A stretch of 49,892 bases of DNA from Deltaproteobacteria bacterium (GTDB taxonomy: Bacteria > Myxococcota_A > UBA9160 > SMWR01). Where the stretch lies: positions 1-49,892 of the forward strand of contig JAFDDG010000021.1 of the NCBI GenBank assembly GCA_019310965.1, read 5' to 3'. The stretch's first letter is position 1; each line of letters opens with the position of its first letter. The notes under the pieces are model-generated. The model did no database searches. It saw nothing but the letters and a program-made list of their open reading frames with translations, and was not told where the DNA came from. Shown piece by piece: positions 30,669 through 39,033 of this stretch. Position numbers and translations under genes: made by a program.

Positions 30669-30723
30669 GGGGCCGCCGATCAGGTCGGCCCGCTCGGGGT
30701 CGAGATCGCTGCTTGGCGGCTCA

Positions 30724-32913
30724 TCACGAGTTGGCGGGGCGGATGAAGATCGGCGAGGACCAGGCGTGCTCCTGATTCGGCGCAAGACAGTCGTCGCTCT
30801 GCGGCGTGCGGTCGTCGCCGTAGCAGGGCTCGACCGCGATGCAGCTGCCCTCGGCGTCGAAGCGGCAGCGCAGGCCGCCGGCGTTCACCGCCAGGGTGGG
30901 CTGCTGGATCGCGCGGGTGTAGTAGATGACCTCGCGCCCCTCGCCGGCGAACTCGGGATCCTCGAACTCGACGCGGCAGCCCCCGCCGTCGGCGGGACAT
31001 GGGAAGACACGCCACGGGTCTTCGATGAGCGAGACGAGCGGCTCGTCCTCCGAGACCTGCGCCCGGATACGCACCACCTCGATGCGCGTGATGGCGCGGC
31101 GCTGCTCGCCGGGGAAATAGCACTCACCCAGGCAGATCTCGTCGAGGCGCTCGGGCGTCAGTGCTTCGTGCACGTGCTCCGGGCAGCCGGGCTCTTGCTC
31201 GAAGGCGCCGGCGGCGGCGACGCGGAAGCGCGGCGGAGCGCTCTGCCCCACGACTTCTGCTCCCATCGGCCGCGGGCCGTCCGGCCCGTTCAGCAGGTCG
31301 AACCAGAGCAGGATGCGGTCGCCGGAGGTGGCGTACACATTGCGGCTCTCGAGGGCGCGCCAGATCGACTGGCGATCGCGTCCAGCGGCGTGCGCGGCGA
31401 CGAGGCCTCCCGTGAGAAAGAACGACGCGCCGCGCTCGATGTAGCGGCGCTGTGCGAGGGGAACCTCGCTCAGCACGACGGGTTCGGAACGCGGCGCCGG
31501 CTTGCGCGTGTCGCTCAGGAACCGGTTCATGAACGCCGGGCGCGTCGGCGCCTCGGTGTTCTCGACCCGGGCGAACTCCTTGAAGCCGTTTCCGCCGCGC
31601 GCGTCGTGCGTGTCGCTCGAGCCGATCATGCCGAAGCGGTAGCGCCGGGGCGTGCCGTCCGGTCCTTCGCGGGTCATCGCCAGTGCGGCCTGGGCCGAGC
31701 CCCCGGGCCGGTGCGAAAAGGCGAGGTTGAAGCAATCGTCACATTGGTCGCAGTTGAGCCAGTCGGCGACTTTTACGCCGGGGAGCGTGCGCGGTCCGGC
31801 GCTGCCCGCCGCCAGGTAGTTGGCGCGCGCTTCGACGACCCGCTCTTCGCAATCGTCGAGGCCTTCCGCCTCGCAGCGCTCGCGGATGATCTCGCCGGCA
31901 CGCCAGCAACATGGAAGGAAGCCGGCTCGGGGCGCCGGGCACATGCCGTTTTCGGGTGAAGGCCAGTCGCGGTAGGGCTCGGCGCTGCCGTGGCCCGAGT
32001 AGATCTCGAAGAGGCGCTCCTGTGCTGAGTCGTGCTGGCCCTCCTCGAGCGGCCGCGCGAGCGAGAAACCGTCTGGCGTCATCAGGCCCCAGGACGTGCC
32101 GTGAGGAATCACGATGTGTTCGAAGCCCCATCTGTCGAGCTTCTCGAAGAGCTCGGTCGGAGTCGCCGCCACTTCGTGGCACTCGAGAGGCAGCTCGGTG
32201 GTCGGCACACCCTTCGGGCATTCGGGTACCGCGAGCACCTCGTCGCCGTAGGTGTCGTAGTCGAAGTAGATCTGGCGTCTGTCGAAGTGCAGCAGGGGGA
32301 AGAGAAAGCGCGCGACCGGCGGCAGCAGCGCAACGCGAAACTCCGGCCGGGGCGCCGCAATGGGGCGCGCGGGAACGCGATCGTCGGCCGTGTCGCGCAG
32401 AACCACGTTCTTGTGGCCGTAGTGGTCGCTCGGTGTGTCGCCCACCTGGGTCCACTCCCAGCCGAGGAACGACACCAGGTCCGGGTTCGCCGGGTCGCCG
32501 GAGACCGCGTTGCATTGCCGGATCGAATCGATCGTCTCACGCCAGTGCTCTGGCGTCACGCCTTCTGCGTGGTCGTTGACGCTCCAGAAGTCGAGGTCAG
32601 CACAAAAGCGGGCGAAGTCGCAAGCGTCTGCGGGCGGGTGGATGCCGCTGCCGCCCATCATGGGGAGTGAGGTCAGGAATGCATCCGGAGAGAAGGTGGT
32701 GTGCACGTGCAGGTCGCCGAATAGGATCTGGGTGGCTTCGGGTGCTGAGCCGTGCTCGGCGATGGCTTCGCGCGCCCGCGCCTGGCGCTGCGCGTGGTCG
32801 GACACGATGTCGGGCGGAATGGGGACCGGCGTGACTTCGCCGGGTCCGATGTGCTCACCGCTGCATGCCGCGAGCAAGGTCGCAAGGCCGGCCACGGCTC
32901 TGAGTCGCTTCAT
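30724..32913 (-). CDS. DUF3604 domain lipoprotein
   Basis: This 729-residue protein is exported and lipid-anchored by a signal with lipobox LLAAC (Cys17 region). The DUF3604 family resembles PHP metal-dependent hydrolases: FGDLHVHTTFSPDAFL supplies the HxH metal ligands, and DFWSVNDHAEGV and FLGWEWTQVGDTPSDHYGHKN are further family blocks. The start is ATG 32913 with GGAGG 9 nt before it, overlapping the TetR stop (ATGA). The function of the family is not established. Co-transcription with a TetR regulator suggests inducible expression. Confidence 0.88.
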   Translation of the reverse strand: MKRLRAVAGLATLLAACSGEHIGPGEVTPVPIPPDIVSDHAQRQARAREAIAEHGSAPEATQILFGDLHVHTTFSPDAFLTSLPMMGGSGIHPPADACDFARFCADLDFWSVNDHAEGVTPEHWRETIDSIRQCNAVSGDPANPDLVSFLGWEWTQVGDTPSDHYGHKNVVLRDTADDRVPARPIAAPRPEFRVALLPPVARFLFPLLHFDRRQIYFDYDTYGDEVLAVPECPKGVPTTELPLECHEVAATPTELFEKLDRWGFEHIVIPHGTSWGLMTPDGFSLARPLEEGQHDSAQERLFEIYSGHGSAEPYRDWPSPENGMCPAPRAGFLPCCWRAGEIIRERCEAEGLDDCEERVVEARANYLAAGSAGPRTLPGVKVADWLNCDQCDDCFNLAFSHRPGGSAQAALAMTREGPDGTPRRYRFGMIGSSDTHDARGGNGFKEFARVENTEAPTRPAFMNRFLSDTRKPAPRSEPVVLSEVPLAQRRYIERGASFFLTGGLVAAHAAGRDRQSIWRALESRNVYATSGDRILLWFDLLNGPDGPRPMGAEVVGQSAPPRFRVAAAGAFEQEPGCPEHVHEALTPERLDEICLGECYFPGEQRRAITRIEVVRIRAQVSEDEPLVSLIEDPWRVFPCPADGGGCRVEFEDPEFAGEGREVIYYTRAIQQPTLAVNAGGLRCRFDAEGSCIAVEPCYGDDRTPQSDDCLAPNQEHAWSSPIFIRPANS

Positions 32914-33593
32914 CGCGGGCGCCTCCGGGGCGGTCGCCGCCGCAGGCGTTTTCCCGGCGGTGAAGTGCTGGTGACGGTGCACTGTGCGGTGCGTTCAGAA
33001 ACCGGAGCCGAGAGGATTGCGACGATGGCGTCGATCAGGTTCTCCACGAAGAGCGTTCGCTGTGCCCGCGCGCTGCGTTGTCGCTCCTCGAGCTGGGCGC
33101 GCTCGGCAAGCGCGGGAAACACCAGCAGCGGCAGCAGCCGTCCGCGCGCCTCGGCGATGTCTGGCGGCAGCACGGCTTCGAGCTTCTTGCCAAAGCCGGC
33201 GACCAGGCGCGAGGTGGCGGGGTGTGGCCGCCCGGCCTGGGGCAAGAGCGTTGACTGGATGCGCAGATAGCAGCGCCCGCTGCGATTCTCGAGTTTCTCT
33301 GCGAGTGGAAGCACCAGTACCCGGGCGAGTGCATCGAGTTCTGCGTCGCCGGATAGCTCGAGCCCGTCGAGCAGAGCGCCGCGCCGTGCATCGATCTCCT
33401 CGCGGTGCCGCTCGAGTACCGCCGCAAGCAGGCCGTCGCGGTTCTTGAAGTGATAGTGAACTGCCGCGGTGTTGCGCTGGCGTGCCGCCGAGTTGACCTC
33501 GTTGAGCGAGACTGCCCCCGGACCACGCTCAGCGAAGAGCTTCTCTGCGGCGTCGAGAATCGAGCGGCGGGTGGCATCTCCGGCGCGGGGCAT
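32910..33593 (-). CDS. TetR family transcriptional regulator
   Basis: This 227-residue regulator has an N-terminal TetR helix-turn-helix: GDATRRSILDAAEKLFAERG then NTAAVHYHFKNRDGLLAAVLERH. A helical ligand domain follows to about residue 200, and an unusually basic tail (GKRLRRRPPRRRPR) ends the protein. It overlaps the DUF3604 start, and its own promoter contains a TetR-like palindrome, so autoregulation of the two-gene unit is likely. The inducer is unknown. Confidence 0.9.
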   Translation of the reverse strand: MPRAGDATRRSILDAAEKLFAERGPGAVSLNEVNSAARQRNTAAVHYHFKNRDGLLAAVLERHREEIDARRGALLDGLELSGDAELDALARVLVLPLAEKLENRSGRCYLRIQSTLLPQAGRPHPATSRLVAGFGKKLEAVLPPDIAEARGRLLPLLVFPALAERAQLEERQRSARAQRTLFVENLIDAIVAILSAPVSERTAQCTVTSTSPPGKRLRRRPPRRRPR

Positions 33594-33613
33594 GCGATCT
33601 CCTCGAGTCGAGG

Positions 33614-33642
33614 AGATTAAAAGAGATCTTTTAATTGTTCAA
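33614..33642 (-). promoter_or_regulatory. Promoter of the TetR-DUF3604 unit
   Basis: On the minus strand TTGAAC (33642-33637) and TAATCT (33619-33614) have a 17-bp spacer. GAGGAG just before the TetR ATG is the ribosome-binding site. Confidence 0.6.
33616..33635. promoter_or_regulatory. Palindromic TetR operator
   Basis: ATTAAAAGA and TCTTTTAAT form perfect 9-bp arms around a GA centre. The site fills the spacer between the -35 and -10, ideal for repression. It is strikingly AT-rich in a GC-rich genome. Confidence 0.7.
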
Positions 33643-33699
33643 GAGTTTTCTTTTATTCTGACGTGAGGCCCGGCACAGTGGGACGGGCGACCCGCGTGC

Positions 33700-34257
33700 T
33701 CATTGACTGTCGCGGGAGACCTTGAGCTTGGCCCGGCCCTCTTCCACTACGACGCGGAAATGGATACTGGCGTCGGCGCCGTAGCGCTGCTCCAGCTGGC
33801 TGCGCTGCTTGGCGACCATCTCCTCGAGCTTCCGAGGCGTCAGATTCTTGACGGGCTGCCCACAGGCCAGCCGTGCGTCGCGGTAGGCACTGTAGAGATC
33901 CTCGCTGGCATCCCCGCCGGCGTCTTTCGCAGCCGCTGCTCCCGCTGCTGCCTCCGGCCCGCCCCGGTGCAGGTCCGCCTTGAAACGGTGGCGCGTGTAG
34001 GTCCCGTTCTCGATCTGGCGCAAGGTTTCGTTCCACTGGCGCTTGAAGGCCTGGAAGCGCGAGCAGATCGAGCCGTATTTGAAGCGCAGAGCGGTGTTCT
34101 GAATCGGGCCCGACGAGATCAACGCCATCCGCTTCTCGACGTCGCCACGCAGCTGCATGGGTTCCCGGGGCCGGGTGCCCAAGAAGTAGCGCTCGTAGTC
34201 GAGCTTCAGCTGCTTCACTTTGCGATCGAGATCTTGCAGCTCTTCTTCGCTCACCAC
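33700..34257 (-). CDS. MXAN_5187 C-terminal-domain family protein
   Basis: This 185-residue protein is similar by eye to the small domain found at the C-terminus of MXAN_5187-type proteins of myxobacteria and relatives. The pattern is a charged coiled coil (EEELQDLDRKVKQLKLDYERYFLG), an NTALRFKYGSICSRFQAFKRQW block, then RQIENGTYTRHRF. A second, less conserved half has LTPRKLEEMVAKQRSQLEQRYG. GTG 34257 is taken as the start; GTG 34254 is equally possible. It follows bioD on the same strand after 155 bp. No function is assigned. Confidence 0.72.
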   Translation of the reverse strand: MVSEEELQDLDRKVKQLKLDYERYFLGTRPREPMQLRGDVEKRMALISSGPIQNTALRFKYGSICSRFQAFKRQWNETLRQIENGTYTRHRFKADLHRGGPEAAAGAAAAKDAGGDASEDLYSAYRDARLACGQPVKNLTPRKLEEMVAKQRSQLEQRYGADASIHFRVVVEEGRAKLKVSRDSQ

Positions 34258-34412
34258 GCCGTGGTCTCCTCGCCCCAGCTCTGTTCAATCGGCGGGCCTC
34301 CGGAGTGCCTTGAGGTGACCGCTGCGATTGGCCGCTGGCCGGGCCGGCGCCCGATGACGCGGCTTCCGCCCGCGTCATGACGCGCATTCTTGACGCGCGC
34401 GACGCAGTTGCG

Positions 34413-35093
34413 TCAGAGCGCCTCGAGCAGTCGCTCCACGTCGATGTGCGTGTCAGCGGCGGATCCGCCTCCCGCAAGGGGTGGCACCTCGCCGAGCAAG
34501 GCGTCGCCGAGCGCATCTCGCAACGAGCCGAGATTGGCCGCCGCGGCCGCGGAGAGCTCGCCGTCCGCATGCGATATCACCACTCCCGCCACGGTAAGTC
34601 CCCGTTTTTTCGCTGCTTCCAGGCTCAGCAGAGTGTGATTGATCGTGCCCAGGGCGGCCCGTGCCACGATCAAGACCGGCAGGTCGAGCTCCCGAGCCAG
34701 ATCCGCCATGCTGAGCTCCTCGGTAGCCGGAACCAGCAGTCCGCCGGCTCCCTCGGCGATGACGCAGTCATGACGCGCTTTCAAGCGCTGGTAAGCAGCG
34801 TGGATGGCCCAGACTTCGACGCGGCGCCCCTCCGCCCGTGCCGCCACGGTGGGTGCCGCTGGCAGCGCGAAGCGCAGCGGACACACGTCGTCGAGCGCAT
34901 CCCCACCGCCTGCCGCCTCCCGAAGAGCAAGCGCGTCGAGGGGGCCCTCCAGGCCCACCCCCGTTTCGATGGGCTTCATGGCGCCGACGTCGATGCCGCG
35001 GGTCCGGAAGGCACGCAGCAACGCGCATGCCACCACGGTCTTGCCGACCCCCGTGTCGGTGCCCGTGACGAAGAGTCCGTCCCCGCCGCTCAC
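34413..35093 (-). CDS. bioD: Dethiobiotin synthetase
   Basis: This ATP-dependent enzyme closes the ureido ring of dethiobiotin from 7,8-diaminopelargonate and CO2. The 226-residue product begins at GTG 35093, overlapping the bioF stop. The P-loop is GTDTGVGKT (11-19). AMKPIETGV follows and the EGAGGLLVP motif binds substrate. The frame is open far upstream only as a shadow of bioF. bioA, needed just before this step, is not in the window. Confidence 0.95.
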   Translation of the reverse strand: MSGGDGLFVTGTDTGVGKTVVACALLRAFRTRGIDVGAMKPIETGVGLEGPLDALALREAAGGGDALDDVCPLRFALPAAPTVAARAEGRRVEVWAIHAAYQRLKARHDCVIAEGAGGLLVPATEELSMADLARELDLPVLIVARAALGTINHTLLSLEAAKKRGLTVAGVVISHADGELSAAAAANLGSLRDALGDALLGEVPPLAGGGSAADTHIDVERLLEAL

Positions 35094-36304
35094 GGCGCCT
35101 CCGCCAGCTCCTCGGCGATGGCGTGGGCCAGCGCCGCGATCTCCTCGGCCCGGTGGGTCGCCATCGGAGTGAGCCTCAGCCGTGCCGTGCCCTCCGGAAC
35201 AGACGGGTGGCGGATGCCCTGGGCGTAGAAGCCCCGGGCGAGCAGCCGTTCGCAGACCGCCATGGTGCGGGCGTTGTCGCCAATCACGACGGGAATGATC
35301 TGCGTGGTGCTCGGTGCAGTGGAGATGCCGTGGTTGGCCAGCAGCGCGCGCAGCAGCGTGGCGTTGTCCTGGAGCTGTGCGCGTCGCCACGGTTCTGCGC
35401 GCAGCACCCGCAGTGCCGCCCGGGCAGCGGCCACTGCCGGCGGCGCCAACGCGCAGCTGAAGATGAAGCTGCGCGCGCTGTTCACCAACAACTCGCGAAG
35501 CAGGTGGCTCCCCGCCACGAAGGCGCCAAATGAGCCGAGCGCCTTGCCAAGGGTGCCGAGGTTGATGTCGACCGTGTCCTCGACGCCGCAAAGCTCACCG
35601 GTTCCGCGCCCGCGAGCGCCGAGCGCACCGGTGCCGTGGGCGTCGTCGAGCAGCACCACTGCGCCCCAGCGCTTCGCCAGCGGCACGATCTCCGCGAGCG
35701 GCGCCGTGTCGCCGTCCATGCTGTAGACCCCGTCGAGGGCGAGCAGCACATTGCGATGGGTACTCGCGACCTGGCGCAGCACGTCTTCGAGTGCGTCGAC
35801 GTCGCCGTGTGGAAACACGCGCACGGCCGCCCTCGTCAGCTTGCAGCCGTCGATGATCGAGGCGTGGGAGAGCGCGTCAGAAACCACCACGTCGCCCTCG
35901 GCCGCCAGCGCTGGGATGACGCCGACGTTGGCCATGTAGCCGGTGCCGAAGGTCAGCGCGGTCTGCGTTCCAAGAAACTCTGCCAGCTCCGCCTCGAGCG
36001 CCTCGTGCAGTGCGAGGTTGCCGCTGATCAGCCGCGAGCCGCTGGCCGCGCAGCCCCAGTCGTGTGCGGCCCGTGCCGAGGCCTCGACGACTTCCGGATG
36101 GCTGGCCAGATCGAGGTAGTTGCTGCCTGCAAAGAGCAGCACCTCGCGACCGTCGACGCACATGCGTGGCGCCTGGGCGCCTTCGAGCACGCGCATGCGT
36201 CGGTGCGTGCCGCGCCGGCGAATTGCGGCGAGCTTCTCCGCCGCGATCCGGTCGACCGCGCTGGCCGTGACGGGCTCGACGCGGCGATTGGTGGCCAACG
36301 CCAT
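35090..36304 (-). CDS. bioF: 8-amino-7-oxononanoate synthase
   Basis: This PLP enzyme condenses pimeloyl-ACP/CoA with alanine in biotin synthesis. The product has 404 residues. The PLP lysine is Lys254 in LGTLGKALGSFGA, and the Asp-x-His pair lies in LLDDAHGTGALG. FAGSNYLDLASHPEV and ASGSRLISGN are family blocks. Its ATG is 1 nt after the bioB stop and bioD overlaps its end. The alpha-oxoamine synthase family also includes glycine C-acetyltransferase, but the biotin neighbours settle the assignment. Confidence 0.94.
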   Translation of the reverse strand: MALATNRRVEPVTASAVDRIAAEKLAAIRRRGTHRRMRVLEGAQAPRMCVDGREVLLFAGSNYLDLASHPEVVEASARAAHDWGCAASGSRLISGNLALHEALEAELAEFLGTQTALTFGTGYMANVGVIPALAAEGDVVVSDALSHASIIDGCKLTRAAVRVFPHGDVDALEDVLRQVASTHRNVLLALDGVYSMDGDTAPLAEIVPLAKRWGAVVLLDDAHGTGALGARGRGTGELCGVEDTVDINLGTLGKALGSFGAFVAGSHLLRELLVNSARSFIFSCALAPPAVAAARAALRVLRAEPWRRAQLQDNATLLRALLANHGISTAPSTTQIIPVVIGDNARTMAVCERLLARGFYAQGIRHPSVPEGTARLRLTPMATHRAEEIAALAHAIAEELAEAP

Positions 36305-36305
36305 G

Positions 36306-37385
36306 TCACGGGGCCTGGCGAATCTCGGGCTTCAAGATATCGCCATCACTGCCGGCGATGCGGAACTGCGTCTCCTGCGGCTCGGAGAAGCCCTCCGCAT
36401 CGGTGAGCGGATTGCCCTCCACCTCGAAGCCGGCGTCGCGGATCATGCGGTAGGTCTCGTTCACCGCGCCGCCCTTCGTCGTCAGGTAACCCTCGACGAA
36501 GAGCGAGTTCGCGGGCCAGAGCGCCAGCGCCTCGAGCCCGCGCAGATGGCCTTCGCGTCCGGCCGCGACGCGAATCTCCGCGCTCGGGTTCACGAGGCGC
36601 ATGGTGCACAGCGCGCGCAGGCAGCGTTCCGGCGTCAGGCTGCCGTCGTTCTGCATTGCGTTGCCGTCGATCGGAATCAGAAAATTCACCGGGATGGAAG
36701 GCACCTGCAGCTCGCGCAGGCGGAACGCCACCTCGACCACGTCGTCGCTCGTCTCGCCCATGCCGATGATGAGCCCGCTGCAGGATTCGAGGCCCGCTGC
36801 GAACGCGGTTTTCAGGGTGGCGATGCGATCCGCATAGGTATGCGTGCCGCAGATCTCGCCGTAGTGCGACTCGCTGGTGTTGAGGTTGTGGTTCAGGCGA
36901 TCGAGGCCTGCCTCGGCGAGGATCTTCGCGTGCTCGGCTTCGATCAGGCCCACCGAGAGACACACCTCGATCGGGTGCGCCTCCTTGACCCGGCGGATCA
37001 CTTGCGCCAATTCGTGGGTGCGCTTGAGCGTCGGCCCGCGGCCCGATAGCACCATGCAGTAACGCGAAGCCCCGGCCCTGGCGGCGCGCTCGGCTTCCGC
37101 CAGGATCTCGTCGCTGGTCTTCATCGGGTACTTGCGGATCTCGGCTGTCGAGTCTTTCGACTGCGAGCAGTAGCCGCAATCCTCCGAGCAGAGCCCGTTC
37201 TGCACGTTGTTGAGCATCTGCACCATCACCTTTCGCCCGAAGTGCTTCTCGCGCGGTTGGTAGGCGGCGTGCAACAGCGGCAGCAGCTCGGTGTCTTCGC
37301 CGTCGAGGATGCGGCGGGCCTCTGCGGGGCTCGGAGCCTCTCCGGCCAGCGCCCGGGCGGCGAGTTGCGTATAGACGTCGGCCAT
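36306..37385 (-). CDS. bioB: Biotin synthase
   Basis: This radical-SAM enzyme inserts sulfur into dethiobiotin. The 359-residue product has the cluster motif CSEDCGYC (Cys66, Cys70, Cys73) and the downstream blocks GLDRLNHNLNTSE and GLIIGMGET. The C-terminal segment WPANSLFVEGYLTTKG holds the conserved [2Fe-2S] region. It is the first gene of the bioBFD unit and sits behind a promoter overlapped by a BirA-box-like palindrome. Confidence 0.96.
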   Translation of the reverse strand: MADVYTQLAARALAGEAPSPAEARRILDGEDTELLPLLHAAYQPREKHFGRKVMVQMLNNVQNGLCSEDCGYCSQSKDSTAEIRKYPMKTSDEILAEAERAARAGASRYCMVLSGRGPTLKRTHELAQVIRRVKEAHPIEVCLSVGLIEAEHAKILAEAGLDRLNHNLNTSESHYGEICGTHTYADRIATLKTAFAAGLESCSGLIIGMGETSDDVVEVAFRLRELQVPSIPVNFLIPIDGNAMQNDGSLTPERCLRALCTMRLVNPSAEIRVAAGREGHLRGLEALALWPANSLFVEGYLTTKGGAVNETYRMIRDAGFEVEGNPLTDAEGFSEPQETQFRIAGSDGDILKPEIRQAP

Positions 37386-37467
37386 CGGGATCTCCCAGTT
37401 GCGAGGATTTGCAGCGCGGCAGCGGGGACGCGCGAGGCAAGGGCGTTCCCGCTCTCCCAGCAGCTCG

Positions 37468-37497
37468 AGCCTAGGCGGGCGGTCGCGGCGCTGTCAA
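37468..37497 (-). promoter_or_regulatory. Promoter of bioBFD
   Basis: On the minus strand TTGACA (37497-37492) and TAGGCT (37473-37468) are separated by 18 bp. The -35 lies inside the left arm of the BirA-box-like palindrome. The 5' untranslated region is about 75 nt. Confidence 0.6.
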
Positions 37498-37523
37498 CCA
37501 TGTACCAGAAGGACGGTTGACAG
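37491..37523. promoter_or_regulatory. BirA-box-like operator
   Basis: CTGTCAACC (37491-37499) and GGTTGACAG (37515-37523) are perfect 9-bp inverted arms separated by 15 bp. This fits the architecture and core of the BirA repressor site TTGTAAACC-N15/16-GGTTTACAA. It overlaps the bioB -35 and lies 24 bp before radA. Confidence 0.75.
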
Positions 37524-37547
37524 GGTTCGGGGCGCTACAGTGCGCCG

Positions 37548-38927
37548 GTGGCGCGCCCCCGATCCGTCTACGCCTGCACCGAATGCGGTGGCCAGCAGCC
37601 GCGCTGGCTGGGGCGCTGTCCGGAATGTGGCGCCTGGAACACTCTGGTCGAAGAGGCGGTGGGTGGGGCGGGCGGCAGCGCGGGCGTTTCCGGCCTCCAT
37701 GTCAGCAGCGCGGAAGCGGGCAAGCCCCTGCGGCTCGGAGAGATCCAGGCCGACGGTGCACCGCGGATGGAGACCGGCATCCCGGAGCTCGATCGGGTGC
37801 TGGGCGGTGGCCTGGTGCCGGGCTCCGTGGTGCTGCTGGCGGGTGAGCCCGGGGTCGGCAAGAGCACCCTGGCGCTGCAGATCGCGGCGTCGGCGCGCAG
37901 CGATGCGCCCATCCTCTACGTGACCGGCGAGGAGAGCGCCGAGCAGGTGCGGATGCGCGCCGATCGCCTGCCGGGCTTTCCGGCCGACCTGCTGGTGCTG
38001 CCGGAGACCCAGGTCGAGGCGCTCGCCGCCCCGTGGCGCGAGCACGATCCGGCGGTCGTGATCGTCGACTCGATCCAGACCCTGCGCAGCGAGCGCGTCG
38101 AGTCCGCGCCCGGGTCCGTGGCTCAAGTGCGCGAGTCGGCGGCGCTGCTCGCCGCCGCGGCCAAGCGTCACGGGGCAGCCCTGGTTCTCGTCGGGCACGT
38201 CACGAAGGAAGGAGCCATCGCGGGGCCGCGGGTGCTCGAGCACATGGTCGACGTCGTCCTCGGTTTCGAGGGCGACCGCCAGCATCCGTTTCGCCTGCTG
38301 CGCGCGTCGAAGAATCGCTTTGGCTCGACGCAGGAGGTCGGTGTGTTCAGCATGGGGAGCGCTGGGCTCGAGGGTGTCGAGAACCCGTCGGAGCTCTTCC
38401 TCGCCGAGCGCCGCGGCGGCGCCCCGGGGTCGTGTATCGTGCCGCTCCTCGAAGGCACGCGGCCGATGCTTGTCGAGATCCAGGCGCTCGTGGCGCCGGC
38501 CGGCTACGGCACGGCACGGCGCACCTGCCTCGGTGTCGACGATGCGCGGCTGGCGCTGATGCTCGCCGTGCTCGACCGGCGCACCGACGTCGACGTGTTG
38601 TCGCGGGACGTCTACGTGAACGTGGCTGGCGGCGTGCGAAGCGGCGAGCCCGGCGCGGACCTGGGCCTCGCGCTGGCGCTCGCTTCGAGCCGCCTCGACA
38701 AGCCACTGCCGACGGACGTCGCCGCCTGCGGCGAGGTCGGGCTCGGCGGCGAGGTGCGGCGGGTGGGTCGCATCGACCTGCGCGTGCGCGAGGCCGTGCG
38801 CCTGGGTTTCCACCGGGTGCTCCTGCCCGAGCGGGTGGTCGCCGAGGCACGCCCACCCGCCGGCGCCGAGCTGATCTCCGTAGGCGAGGTGGCCGACGCC
38901 GTGCGCTGGCTGCGCGCACAAGCGTGA
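37548..38927 (+). CDS. radA: DNA repair protein RadA
   Basis: This RecA-like ATPase acts in branch migration during recombination. The 459-residue product has the N-terminal zinc finger (Cys10, Cys13, Cys24, Cys27), a RecA core with Walker A GEPGVGKST and the RadA signature KNRFGST. It ends with a Lon-like domain (ASSRLDKPLPTDVAACGEVGLGGEVR). The start is GTG 37548. It is divergent from bioB across a 162-bp spacer. No clear Shine-Dalgarno is seen, and a -10-like TACAGT at 37536-37541 would make it nearly leaderless. Confidence 0.95.
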   Translation: MARPRSVYACTECGGQQPRWLGRCPECGAWNTLVEEAVGGAGGSAGVSGLHVSSAEAGKPLRLGEIQADGAPRMETGIPELDRVLGGGLVPGSVVLLAGEPGVGKSTLALQIAASARSDAPILYVTGEESAEQVRMRADRLPGFPADLLVLPETQVEALAAPWREHDPAVVIVDSIQTLRSERVESAPGSVAQVRESAALLAAAAKRHGAALVLVGHVTKEGAIAGPRVLEHMVDVVLGFEGDRQHPFRLLRASKNRFGSTQEVGVFSMGSAGLEGVENPSELFLAERRGGAPGSCIVPLLEGTRPMLVEIQALVAPAGYGTARRTCLGVDDARLALMLAVLDRRTDVDVLSRDVYVNVAGGVRSGEPGADLGLALALASSRLDKPLPTDVAACGEVGLGGEVRRVGRIDLRVREAVRLGFHRVLLPERVVAEARPPAGAELISVGEVADAVRWLRAQA

Positions 38928-38996
38928 ACGCCTGGCTACGAGGTTGTGAATTCCCTTCAACCACATGGTTTTATTAAGTTTTTTGCCGTTCTGGCT

Positions 38997-39025
38997 TTGA
39001 CACGCGCCGGCCGGCCGGCTAGGCT
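38997..39025 (+). promoter_or_regulatory. Sigma70 promoter of the polyprenyl synthase gene
   Basis: TTGACA (38997-39002) and TAGGCT (39020-39025) have a 17-bp spacer. The predicted start falls at about 39031-39034, on the start codon itself, implying a leaderless mRNA. The same hexamer pair occurs at bioB. Confidence 0.7.
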
Positions 39026-39033
39026 GCCTCGTG

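Larger units (their letters stand above)
30405..30723. other. Intergenic region upstream of amtB
   Basis: This 319-bp spacer between two minus-strand genes contains no gene. It holds the sigma54 promoter and a GC-rich hairpin at 30650-30668. I looked for NtrC-type sites (TGCACC/GGTGCA dyads) and saw none convincing. Confidence 0.5.

Noticed and set aside
30490-30720. NtrC binding dyads upstream of the sigma54 promoter
   Set aside because: No TGCACC/GGTGCA-type inverted pair could be found in the expected interval.
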